Positions 1 through 7,311 of a stretch of DNA of 10,201 bases are shown here, piece after piece. A program made the position numbers and the translations under genes. This DNA comes from an uncultured Acidimicrobiia bacterium (lineage in GTDB: Bacteria > Actinomycetota > Acidimicrobiia > Spongiisociales > Spongiisociaceae), in NCBI GenBank assembly GCA_937900165.1, contig CALCCX010000606.1, positions 1 to 10,201 of the forward strand, in the 5' to 3' direction. The notes under the pieces are model-generated. The model made no database searches and was not told where the DNA came from. It saw only the letters and a program-made list of their open reading frames with translations. Every line of letters begins with the position of its first letter. The first letter of the stretch is position 1.

Positions 1-28
1 CTTCCCCTACCCGACGCTCTTCCGATCT
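1..28 (+). other. Illumina adapter contamination (left tip)
   Basis: These bases match the end of the Illumina TruSeq universal (Read 1) adapter, finishing in GACGCTCTTCCGATCT. From memory of the adapter there are two mismatches, at positions 4 and 11. They are not biological. The reading frame of the leftward DUF1185 gene stops being meaningful exactly where this sequence begins, at 28/29. Confidence 0.95.
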
Positions 29-445
29 AACAAACGCCGCGTCCTTGAAATGCAGGGGGATGTCGAGAGACACGCCAGGGCCGCCCCGCTTCTTGGCCGA
101 TGGGATGATCGACTTGCCTCCCCCGCACGCCTCGCGCAGCGGCGCCCCGAATTTTGGATGAAGGAAAGCTGCAACATGTTCGAGTTCGCCGCCGACTCCG
201 ACGATGCCGCCCTTTCCATAGCTGTGCACCGGCCCACCGTCGAGCAACCCAACCGCGGCCGTGGCCAGGTCATGTGACAGTTCAACGCCGGCCTCAATGA
301 GGTCGGACAAGTCTTCGACGTAGGTTCCGGCGTGTGGGTTGGTCAGGACCGCCGCCCGAATCACCCGGCGAATCGGTGGGTCAACCCGGCGCCCGGCCTC
401 GCGTCGCAACTCGTCGACGATGGTCACGCATTTTCGAATCTCCAC
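29..445 (-). CDS. DUF1185 'amino acid synthesis' family protein, 3' end cut off
   Basis: This is 139 codons of an open leftward gene that has no stop because the insert ends at the adapter. The start is a GTG at 445-443, chosen because a strong ribosome binding site (GGAGG at 457-453) sits 7 nt upstream. The protein opens VEIRKCVTIVDELRREAG. Further on it shows TYVEDLSDLIEAG, the glycine-rich SYGKGGIVGVGGELEH, LHPKFGAPLRE, then GGGKSIIPSAKKRGGPG and SLDIPLHFKDAAFV. These blocks occur in this order in DUF1185/PF06684, called 'amino acid synthesis' in databases although its biochemical role is not established. Family members are about 190-200 residues, so some 50-60 C-terminal residues are missing. 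The gene is divergent from the molybdenum hydroxylase operon across 83 bp, which suggests shared control. Identification is by recalled family motifs; no function is claimed. Confidence 0.85.
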
Positions 446-528
446 GCACTCGCCTCCAGAAGCAGACGCTCCGAGCATACGCGAGTCGAGGTCCGCGCTC
501 ACCTGGGGTCCTGGCGTAACCTGGCGAC
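446..528. promoter_or_regulatory. Divergent intergenic region with CCTGGCG direct repeat and possible leaderless start
   Basis: The 83 bp between the DUF1185 start (445, minus) and the FAD-subunit start (529, plus) must carry both promoters. Seen directly: CCTGG occurs at 502-506, 510-514 and 520-524, the last two extended to CCTGGCG, a 10-bp-period direct repeat that ends just before the ATG. No Shine-Dalgarno sequence precedes that ATG. TAACCT at 517-522 lies at -12 to -7 relative to the A of the ATG, where a -10 element would sit for a leaderless mRNA, common in actinobacteria. On the minus strand TATGCT at 479-474 is a possible -10 for the DUF1185 gene. No convincing -35 was found for either. 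The regulatory reading is inference. Confidence 0.35.
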
Positions 529-1365
529 ATGGTTGCCGACTACCACCGACCGCACAGTCTCGAGCGGGCGCTCGAGCTCCTCACCGACAACCGCCTGACA
601 GTTCTTGCCGGTGGAACGGATTTCTATCCGGCTCGGGTCGGGGTGGCGATCAGCGAGCCAATCCTCGACATCAGCGCCGTTCGGGGGATGCGCGCCATCG
701 AGCGTAGGGGCGATCATTGGCGGATCGGAGCCCTCGCCACCTGGACCGACCTCATCGAGGCAGACCTGCCAAGTGGCTTTCACGGTTTGCAGATGGCCGC
801 TAGCCAGGTGGGTGGGGTTCAGATCCAGAACACGGGAACCGTCGCCGGTAACCTGGTAAACGCTTCGCCTGCCGCGGACGGAGTGCCTCCCCTGCTCACC
901 CTCGACACCTCGGTCGAGCTTCGCTCCCGGGAAGGAACACGGCGGCTTTCACTTCCAGAATTCCTCACGGGTTACCGGCAGACTGCTCTCGAACAGGGCG
1001 AGTTGCTCATCGCCATCCTGGTACCGGCCACCGCCGAAGGTGCCACGTCGGCGTTCCTCAAGCTCGGCGCCCGCAGCCATCTGGTGATCTCGATCGTCAT
1101 GGTGTCCGTCGTGCTCCAGATCGCCGGGGGGGAGATCGTCGATGCCAGGGTCTCCATCGGCGCCTGCTCACCGGTGGCCGTGCGGCTGACCGACCTGGAA
1201 GTAGAGCTCATCGGCCAGCCCGCTGATCGTTCCGCAGCCGACATCGTCTCCAGCGATCAACTCGATGTTCTCTCCCCGATCGACGACGTGCGGGCGACCG
1301 CCGACTACCGGCGTCATGCCGCCCACGTCATGGTCAGACGGGCCATCGCGGGATGCGTCAAATGA
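529..1365 (+). CDS. FAD-binding subunit of a molybdenum hydroxylase (CoxM/XdhB-like)
   Basis: This 278-residue protein is the medium subunit of xanthine-dehydrogenase-family enzymes. It carries electrons from the 2Fe-2S clusters to an acceptor through FAD and acts in the cytoplasm. The N-terminal FAD-binding domain shows AGGTD at residues 27-31 and the second flavin motif IQNTGTVAGN around 99-108, followed by NASPAADGVPPLLTLD. The C-terminal domain ends with the typical SPIDDVRATADYRRH block and a VRRAI helix. Length matches the family (about 280-290). The ATG at 529 is the first start that keeps the usual opening (a few residues, then 'Y.RP.SLE.AL.LL'). It lacks a Shine-Dalgarno sequence, so translation may be leaderless. 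The stop overlaps the next start as ATGA, indicating an operon with translational coupling. Substrate specificity does not reside in this subunit. Confidence 0.93.
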   Translation: MVADYHRPHSLERALELLTDNRLTVLAGGTDFYPARVGVAISEPILDISAVRGMRAIERRGDHWRIGALATWTDLIEADLPSGFHGLQMAASQVGGVQIQNTGTVAGNLVNASPAADGVPPLLTLDTSVELRSREGTRRLSLPEFLTGYRQTALEQGELLIAILVPATAEGATSAFLKLGARSHLVISIVMVSVVLQIAGGEIVDARVSIGACSPVAVRLTDLEVELIGQPADRSAADIVSSDQLDVLSPIDDVRATADYRRHAAHVMVRRAIAGCVK

Positions 1366-4073
1366 CCGCGACGTTCCAGGTCAACGGCACCCAAGTCGAA
1401 GCAAGCTCCGATGGAAAACGGCTGTCGCAGATCTTGCGGAAGGACCTCGGGCTGACCGGAACCAAGGTCGGCTGTGACGCAGGCGACTGCGGAGCCTGCA
1501 CCGTTCTACTGGACGACGAACCCGTCAACTCGTGTCTGATCGCCGCGGGACAGGTCGACGGCAAAGCCATCACAACAGTCGAGGGACTCGCATCGTACGG
1601 GACCCTTACGGCCCTGCAACGGTCCTTCCTGCATCACGGCGCAGCCCAGTGCGGCATCTGCACTCCGGGCATGCTCATGGCGGGTACGGCCCTGCTGGAA
1701 AGGAACCACTCCCCAACCGAGTCTGAGGTTGTCGACGCGCTCGGCGGCGTGTTGTGTCGCTGCACAGGATATCGCCGAATCATCGAAGCGGTGGTTGCCG
1801 GACACGCTTCCGCCGACTCGCCACCTGAGGCACCGGTCGGCAAGGCCGTTGGAACGAGCGTTATCCGCATCGACGGCGAGGCCAAGGTGCTGGGAATCGA
1901 CGACTTCGGTGCAGACGAGGCTCCCGAAAATGTCCTCGTTTGCAGGGTGGTGCGCTCACCTCATCACCGCGCCTCATTCGACTTCGGCGATCTCGAAGGC
2001 TTCGCCGCCAGACCTGGCATCGAGCTGGTGCTGACCGCGGCAGATATTCCGGGACGCAACCTGTTCGGCGTCATCCCGGCGATGGCCGACCAGCCAGTGT
2101 TGGCCGACCGTGAGGCAAGGTTCCGGGGCGAAGCCGTTGCCCTCGTGATCGGAGAGTCGACCGCGATCGAAGGGTTTGATCCTTCCGAGTTTCCGATCAG
2201 CTGGGAACCGCTGGCCGAGATCATGGACCCGGAGTTGGCAACCCGACCAGGCGCCGAGTCGATCCATCCGCACCGCGACGACAACGTACTCATCCGGGGA
2301 ATGGTCCGCCGGGGTGACCCGACTACCGCCCTGGCCAAGGCAGACCATGTCGTCGAAGGGACTTTCCAGACCTCATTCGTCGAGCACGCCTACATCGAGC
2401 CTGAGGCCGGATACGCCGTCCGGGTCGGTGACCGGGTCGACGTCTACGCACCAACTCAAAGCCCATACATGGATCGAACGGACGTCGCTGCCATCCTCGG
2501 CATTGAGCCAGAGCAGGTGCGCATCGTTCCAAGCGCGGTCGGTGGGGGGTTCGGCGGCAAGCTCGATCTGTCCTTCCAGCCGTATGTCGCTCTCGCTGCC
2601 TGGAAGCTGAACCGGCCGGTCCGGATCACCTACACCCGACCGGAGTCGATGATGTCGACCACCAAACGCCACCCCGCCCGGATGCATGTGCAGATCGGAG
2701 CAACCTCGGACGGGCGGCTGACCAGCATGGATTTCAATGGCACATTCGACACAGGCGCTTACGCCTCATGGGGACCGACTGTCGCCAACCGGGTCCCGAT
2801 CCATGCGAGTGGACCATATGTCTACGACGGGTACGTCGCCGAGAGCGTCGCCGTACATACGAACGCTCCTCCCTCTGGTGCCTTCCGAGGTTTTGGTGTG
2901 CCCCAGGCAGCGATCGCCCAGGAGTGTTTGTTCGACGAGTTGGCAGAGGCGGTCGGGGTCGATCGTCTCCGGTTCCGTATCGACAATGCGCTGACGGCCG
3001 GAGTACCGACCGTGACCGGGCAGGTGTTTGAGTCAGGCGTCGGCTTCAGAGAGTGCCTCGAAGCCCTCGTACCCCATTGGAATCGAGCCCTCGCCGAGGC
3101 GGGCGAAAGCCCTCGTGCGAGAGGGGTAGGCGTAGCCGGGGTCTGGTACGGGTGCGGCAACACCGCGCTGGCCAATCCGTCAACGATCCTGATCGGCCTG
3201 AGACCCGACGGCCGGGTCGTGTTGCACCAGGGAGCGGTTGATATCGGTCAGGGCTCGAATACCGTGATCACCCAGATCGTGGCCGACGCCGTCGGGATCC
3301 ACATGTCTCACATCATCACGTTGGGTGCGGATACCGATACGACCCCAGACGCCGGCAAGACCTCTGCCTCTCGCCAGACCTACGTTACCGGCAACGCTGC
3401 CTACCTGGCAGGAAGGTCCCTGCGATCAGAACTGCTGAGGCTCGCCGGTGCATCCAACTCAGCCCACCTGGAACTCGGCGAAGGAGTCTTGGGTATCAAC
3501 GACGAGGGCAGGACCCGCACAATTGACCTTGGCGAGATAGGCACCGACCGCTTCGGATTCGTGGCCGCTGCCGAGGAATCGTACGACCCGCCGACCACCT
3601 CACTGGACGAAAACGGCCAGGGGTCGCCGTACGCGGTCTACGGGTTCGGGGCTCAGATGGCCGAGGTCGAAGTCGATTTGGAGCTCGGCACGGTCGAGGT
3701 CTTGCGAATGACCGCGGCCCATGACGTCGGGCGGGCGGTCAACCCTGCTCTAGTCGAGGGCCAGATCGAGGGTGGAGTTGCCCAGGGCATCGGGATGGCG
3801 CTGATGGAGGAGTGGGTGCCCGGCCGCAGCGAGAACCTCCACGACTATCTGATCCCCACCATCGGCGACGTACCGGAGATAATTTCGATCCTCATCGAAT
3901 CAGGCGATCCGCTCGGCCCGTACGGCGCCAAAGGCATCGGCGAACACGCCCTAGTGCCGACCGCCCCTGCAATTCTCAACGCGATCCGCCACGCGACCGG
4001 CGCCGCCATCCGCCATGTCCCGGCAACCCCAGATCGGGTGTTGGCCGCAATCAGCCGGAGGAAGGACCGATGA
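1362..4073 (+). CDS. Fused [2Fe-2S]-molybdopterin subunit of a molybdenum hydroxylase (CoxS-CoxL fusion)
   Basis: This 903-residue protein joins the small iron-sulfur and the large catalytic subunits. Residues 1-150 bind two clusters: Cys38, Cys43, Cys46 and Cys58 (plant-ferredoxin type), then Cys97, Cys100, Cys132 and Cys134. A linker near 155-165 leads into the a/b hammerhead domain (about 165-270) and the two Moco-binding domains. Moco motifs are GGGFGGK (394-400), FRGFG (508-512), IGQGSNT, a DAGKTSASRQT block and KGIGE, whose Glu861 is the expected catalytic base. The loop before FRGFG is PSGAFRGFG, not the Cys-containing CSFR loop of form I CO dehydrogenase, so a CO-oxidising enzyme is unlikely; hydroxylation of an aldehyde or N-heterocycle is the family expectation. 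The start is ambiguous: ATG at 1362 gives the usual MTATFQVNG and the ATGA overlap, whereas an in-frame ATG at 1353 would add MRQ. The 3' end overlaps the opposing LLM gene by 23 bp. The substrate is unknown. Confidence 0.93.
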   Translation: MTATFQVNGTQVEASSDGKRLSQILRKDLGLTGTKVGCDAGDCGACTVLLDDEPVNSCLIAAGQVDGKAITTVEGLASYGTLTALQRSFLHHGAAQCGICTPGMLMAGTALLERNHSPTESEVVDALGGVLCRCTGYRRIIEAVVAGHASADSPPEAPVGKAVGTSVIRIDGEAKVLGIDDFGADEAPENVLVCRVVRSPHHRASFDFGDLEGFAARPGIELVLTAADIPGRNLFGVIPAMADQPVLADREARFRGEAVALVIGESTAIEGFDPSEFPISWEPLAEIMDPELATRPGAESIHPHRDDNVLIRGMVRRGDPTTALAKADHVVEGTFQTSFVEHAYIEPEAGYAVRVGDRVDVYAPTQSPYMDRTDVAAILGIEPEQVRIVPSAVGGGFGGKLDLSFQPYVALAAWKLNRPVRITYTRPESMMSTTKRHPARMHVQIGATSDGRLTSMDFNGTFDTGAYASWGPTVANRVPIHASGPYVYDGYVAESVAVHTNAPPSGAFRGFGVPQAAIAQECLFDELAEAVGVDRLRFRIDNALTAGVPTVTGQVFESGVGFRECLEALVPHWNRALAEAGESPRARGVGVAGVWYGCGNTALANPSTILIGLRPDGRVVLHQGAVDIGQGSNTVITQIVADAVGIHMSHIITLGADTDTTPDAGKTSASRQTYVTGNAAYLAGRSLRSELLRLAGASNSAHLELGEGVLGINDEGRTRTIDLGEIGTDRFGFVAAAEESYDPPTTSLDENGQGSPYAVYGFGAQMAEVEVDLELGTVEVLRMTAAHDVGRAVNPALVEGQIEGGVAQGIGMALMEEWVPGRSENLHDYLIPTIGDVPEIISILIESGDPLGPYGAKGIGEHALVPTAPAILNAIRHATGAAIRHVPATPDRVLAAISRRKDR

Positions 4074-5052
4074 TGTGCTGTTCGATCAGGTCGAGCTGGC
4101 GCGGGTCGTTCACCAGTGGAGTGAGAATCAGGTACTCGAGTCCGGCGTCGCGGAGTTGGGCGATCGTATCGCGCATCTGGGCCGGGGTGCCGGTCAGATA
4201 GGAGGCGCGCAAGTCGTCGTCTGTGCGGTCTCGACCCATCACGGCGTGGAACCGGGGGATCTGCTCGGCGACGGCCTTCGCCTCCGAGTCGGTCTCCACC
4301 ACGTGCAGGAACTGAGTGGCACCTATCGTCAGCGTGGCCGGATCGCGTCCGTTGTCGGCGAGGTGCCGGCGGACCACCTTGATGTCGTTGGCCACGTCGC
4401 CGGGTTCCGAGCCACTCGATCGAGCCATCCACGCCTCCGCCCCGAAGATCCGCTTGAGCACGCCGGCAGCCATGAATGGTTTGTCCGGCGTGTCAGGAGC
4501 ATGTGTGAGCGTGCCCCCAGCAACCCACAGGTCCGGCACCGTTGGTGGCCGAGGACGCAAGGTGACATCCTCGATCTGCCAGAAACGGCCCTCGTAGGTA
4601 ACCGAGTCTTCGGTCAGCAACCTGTGGATGATGGCCAGTGCTTCGTCGGTGCGAGCGCCCCGCTCCCGGAGGGGCACGCCGACCGCCTCGAACTCTTCGG
4701 GATGCCAGCCGACCGCCACCCCAAACCGAAAGCGCCCACCGGACAACACGTGCAAAGACGCGATCTCCTTGGCGAGGATCACCGGATGCCGCAGCGGCAT
4801 CACCAGCGCAGCCGTCCCCAGCCCGACCCGCTCGGTGACTCCGGCCGCGGCCGCCAGCATGGTCATCGAGTCGATCCACGACACTCCGTACACTCCGCGC
4901 GACACCAGCAGATGATCAATCACCCAGATGTCTTCGTAAGGCCCATCGTCCACTCGCCGGCAGTAGTCGAGCAACCCCCGGCCGTCATCAAACCCCATGT
5001 CAGGCCATGCATACGAAGGAATCCGTAGCCCATACCGCAACGAGGAAGACAC
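4051..5052 (-). CDS. LLM-class F420-dependent oxidoreductase
   Basis: This 333-residue luciferase-like (TIM-barrel) protein is expected to use reduced F420 or FMN. Visible family blocks are the opening LRYGLRIPSYAWPD, WVIDHLL, a SMTMLAAAAGVTERVGLGT segment (residues about 60-80), PVILAKEIASLHVLSGGR, the signature GVAVGWHPEEFEAVG followed by ERGARTDEAL, and VPDLWVAGG. Length fits the family. The start is a GTG at 5052, since an in-frame TAG at 5064-5062 prevents extension. Its ribosome binding site is weak, the nearest purine run being GGAGGAG about 30 nt upstream. The gene lies 120 bp downstream of the ECF sigma gene on the same strand, so it could be co-transcribed or a target. That 120-bp gap has only a small AACCC/GGGTT hairpin (5097-5109). 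The stop at 4051 lies inside the last 23 bp of the convergent Mo-hydroxylase gene. The substrate is unknown. Confidence 0.9.
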   Translation of the reverse strand: MSSSLRYGLRIPSYAWPDMGFDDGRGLLDYCRRVDDGPYEDIWVIDHLLVSRGVYGVSWIDSMTMLAAAAGVTERVGLGTAALVMPLRHPVILAKEIASLHVLSGGRFRFGVAVGWHPEEFEAVGVPLRERGARTDEALAIIHRLLTEDSVTYEGRFWQIEDVTLRPRPPTVPDLWVAGGTLTHAPDTPDKPFMAAGVLKRIFGAEAWMARSSGSEPGDVANDIKVVRRHLADNGRDPATLTIGATQFLHVVETDSEAKAVAEQIPRFHAVMGRDRTDDDLRASYLTGTPAQMRDTIAQLRDAGLEYLILTPLVNDPRQLDLIEQHIIGPSSG

Positions 5053-5172
5053 CCGGGCATGCTACCTGCCCCAGCTATCTCCTCCCCGCACGGGCAAACC
5101 CTCCGGGTTCGTCAAGCCGTGCATTTGGCGAGGTGGCAGCGAGTATTCCGTTTGGCCGACATCGCAGAGTGA

Positions 5173-6450
5173 TCAGCGATGGTCGGAGTCTCGCTGCGTG
5201 TCGTCATCGACCATCGACTGGAGCCGGGCTGTCAGGTGGTCTCGTTCCGCATCGTTCCTTGTGAGTTCTATGGCGTGCGTGAACGAGCGCCGGGCTTGGT
5301 CTGAGTCTCCCACCGTCGCCTGGAACTCTCCACGACATGCGTGGAGGTAGGGATAGTCAGCCAGTCGTTCGAGGTGTTCTTCCGACAGTTTCGCGATAGC
5401 AGTCAGGCCGGCGGCCGCACCTCGATGATGGCCGATTGCCGCGGCCCGGTTCAATGCGATCACGGCATCGCCTTGGTCGGAAACGAGCACGTCATAGAGA
5501 TCGATGATGCGATCCCAGTCGGTCGCTTCGAAGCACGAGGCTGTCGCATGCAGGGCGGCGATCGCGGCTTGGAGCTGATATGGACCGCGTCGGCCTGCGG
5601 AGTGCGCGGCAGCGAGGGCCGCTAGCCCGCTAGCAATCTTGGCTCGGTCCCACTGGTCCCGGTCCTGGTCAGGGAGCAGGACCACCGACCCGTCGGCGGC
5701 TGTGCGCGCAGCTCGACGGGCGTCGGAGAGCAGCAGTAGCGCGAGTAGACCGGTGACCTCTGGTTCATCGGGAACGAGTTCGGCGAGCAGGCCGGCGAGC
5801 CACAGCGCCTCTTCGCACAGGTCGCCGCGAACGAGCGAAGCATCGGTAGCACTCGCGTGACCCTCGGTGTAGATCGAATAGATCACCGCACACACAGCGA
5901 CGAGTCGCTCGACCAGCCCATCACGATCGGCACGAAACACGATGTTGGCGCCCGCGATCTTGCGCTTGGCGCGGGTGATGCGGCGCGTCATGGTCGATTC
6001 CGACACAAGAAATGCCCGCGCGATCTGCGCGGTCGAGAGTCCGGCGACGATGCGAAGGGTAAGCGCCACCTGGCCCTCGGGGGCGAGCGCAGGATGGCAG
6101 CACCCGAGGATCAGCGCGAGACGATCGTCGAAGAGCCCGTGAGTGGACGCTCCAGCGGCGCTGCTATCACCGTCGACAGCTTCGGCCCGACGAGCGAGTT
6201 CGGGAATCCGACGATCAAAGCTCCGCTCTCGACGAAGCCGGTCGACCGCCTTGCGTCTGGCTGTCGTGACGAGCCAGGCGCCGGGAGCATCCGGCCAATT
6301 CCCAAGAGTCCAGTGCTTCGCCGCGGCCACGAACGCCTCTTGGGTCGAGTCCTCGGCAAGGTCAAGGTCTTCGAGATCACGCACGAGGGTCGCGACCACG
6401 TTCGGCCACTCGGTACGGAAGACCTTGCTGAACTCGCCAGGCTCGTTCAT
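5173..6450 (-). CDS. ECF42-type RNA polymerase sigma factor with C-terminal extension (DUF6596/TPR-like)
   Basis: Read from the ATG at 6450 this is 425 residues, about twice the length of an ordinary ECF sigma factor. Region 2 (core and -10 binding) spans about 10-75, with EDSTQEAFVAAAKHW and PGAWLVTTARRKAVDRLRRE. Region 4 (-35 binding, helix-turn-helix) spans about 110-165, with LILGCCHPAL, ALTLRIVAGLSTAQIARAFL and ESTMTRRITRAKRKI. The remaining 260 residues form the helical TPR-like extension typical of group ECF42: IYTEGHA, LLLLSDARRAAR, the PYQLQAAIAALHA block (290-302) and IALNRAAAIG. No anti-sigma factor gene is next to it, as expected for this group. Start choice: TTG at 6483 and GTG at 6468 are in frame, but ATG 6450 gives the family opening 'F..VFRTEWP' and lies 10 bp after the DGPF stop, suggesting translational coupling. 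The gene is likely co-transcribed with the DGPF gene. Confidence 0.92.
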   Translation of the reverse strand: MNEPGEFSKVFRTEWPNVVATLVRDLEDLDLAEDSTQEAFVAAAKHWTLGNWPDAPGAWLVTTARRKAVDRLRRERSFDRRIPELARRAEAVDGDSSAAGASTHGLFDDRLALILGCCHPALAPEGQVALTLRIVAGLSTAQIARAFLVSESTMTRRITRAKRKIAGANIVFRADRDGLVERLVAVCAVIYSIYTEGHASATDASLVRGDLCEEALWLAGLLAELVPDEPEVTGLLALLLLSDARRAARTAADGSVVLLPDQDRDQWDRAKIASGLAALAAAHSAGRRGPYQLQAAIAALHATASCFEATDWDRIIDLYDVLVSDQGDAVIALNRAAAIGHHRGAAAGLTAIAKLSEEHLERLADYPYLHACRGEFQATVGDSDQARRSFTHAIELTRNDAERDHLTARLQSMVDDDTQRDSDHR

Positions 6451-6460
6451 CGAGTTCTGG

Positions 6461-6841
6461 TCAGCCACCCATTTCCGCGTCAAGCTCGGCTGGTATCTCC
6501 ATCACTGGCCGGACCTCGACCAGGCCGTGTGGATGAACCGGGCTCCTTGCGGCCCACGAGATGGCTTCGTCGAGATCGGCGACATCGATGATCTCGTACC
6601 CACCGATGCTTTCCTTCGTCTCGGCGAAAGGACCATCGGCTGTGATAGTCGATCCATCCTGAACCCGGACGACGGTGGCGGTGACGGTCGGTAGAAGCGC
6701 CTCACCCGAAACCCACACCCCGGCCGCAACAAGGGCTTCGCTGTAGGCGAACCAGGCGGCCATTTCCGCTTGGCCTTCCTCGGACTCTGGATCAGGACCC
6801 GTGCGGTTCTCGTCATCACAGAACATCAGCATGTATTTCAT
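6461..6841 (-). CDS. YCII-related DGPF-domain protein, partner of the ECF42 sigma factor
   Basis: This 126-residue small cytoplasmic protein has the hallmark DGPFAETKE (Asp-Gly-Pro-Phe at 69-72) followed by GGYEIIDVADLDEAISWAAR and a terminal VEVRPV strand, the full extent of the DGPF family (ferredoxin-like YCII fold). The opening MKYMLMF is standard. An upstream in-frame extension to 6934 exists but lacks family similarity and a ribosome binding site. GAGGAG at 6853-6848 sits 6 nt from ATG 6841, so that start is preferred over the adjacent ATG at 6844 (3 nt spacing). In many actinobacteria and proteobacteria DGPF genes sit beside ECF42 genes and are thought to be their targets; the biochemical role of DGPF proteins is unresolved. 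The sigma gene starts 10 bp downstream. Confidence 0.92.
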   Translation of the reverse strand: MKYMLMFCDDENRTGPDPESEEGQAEMAAWFAYSEALVAAGVWVSGEALLPTVTATVVRVQDGSTITADGPFAETKESIGGYEIIDVADLDEAISWAARSPVHPHGLVEVRPVMEIPAELDAEMGG

Positions 6842-6904
6842 CATTCTCTCCTCGTTAGCTGAGTTTCCGGGCCAGTAACCCGGATGGTGTCTGGTCGGGA
6901 TGTC

Positions 6905-6931
6905 GACGAACGCGAAATCCCAAATCGGACA
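6905..6931 (-). promoter_or_regulatory. Candidate ECF-type promoter upstream of the DGPF gene
   Basis: On the minus strand TGTCCG (6931-6926) is followed by a 17-nt spacer and CGTC (6908-6905), about 64 nt before the DGPF start. From memory, ECF42-controlled DGPF promoters carry TGTCGA at -35 and CG(A/T)C at -10. The -10 here fits, while the -35 matches only 4 of 6. The arrangement would allow autoregulation of the pair, but the match is imperfect and could be chance. Confidence 0.3.
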
Positions 6932-7275
6932 CATTCCAAGAATTTCTTTCCGACAGCGCCCGTTCCCTCTTCATTCAAGTCGCCGCAACCTGCACGCTGC
7001 GGGCACAATGCCCTATGGTGAGTTGGCAAGCAGGCTGGCCAAGTCCTTGGGTCCAAACAGAGGGCCTTCGAACCGGCTATCGACTCTCAGCTCGCGGTCA
7101 GAGCTACCACGCGGCAGTCAATGATCGTTCTCTGCGGACAGGATGGCTTTCGATCACGCGATCAGATCGGTGGAGGTTCGATGCCGTGTAGGGTTGTGCC
7201 AGTCGAATCGTTGGATCGCCTCCGTCGTCTCGACGCTGCGGTCGGGACCTTCAGTCACGACCGGACCATCCACCG

Positions 7276-7311
7276 GCTCTCGAAAGAGCGAAAGTGAACT
7301 GGCTCTTCGCT
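7276..7311 (+). repeat. Two overlapping, mutually exclusive small hairpins upstream of the LLM gene
   Basis: GCTCT (7276-7280), loop CGAA, AGAGC (7285-7289) forms a 5-bp stem with a tetraloop. AGCGAA (7287-7292) can instead pair with TTCGCT (7306-7311). The stems share bases 7287-7289, so only one can form at a time. They lie 57 nt before the GTG at 7368. Short stems like these arise by chance often, so any attenuator role is speculation. Confidence 0.25.

Noticed and set aside
1353..1361. Upstream ATG giving a three-residue longer Mo-hydroxylase subunit
   Set aside because: ATG 1362 gives the usual N-terminus and an ATGA overlap with the previous stop. The alternative cannot be fully excluded.
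4015..5028. A 337-codon plus-strand ORF opposite the LLM gene
   Set aside because: It is the antisense shadow of a gene with clear family motifs. Its product is rich in Arg, His and Pro with no recognisable domain, a usual effect of high GC.
5156..5161. TGTCGG on the minus strand upstream of the LLM gene as an ECF42 -35
   Set aside because: No CGAC or CGTC occurs at a fitting distance downstream.
5857..6591. A 244-codon plus-strand ORF opposite the sigma factor and DGPF genes
   Set aside because: It is antisense to two well-supported genes and has no family features or ribosome binding site.
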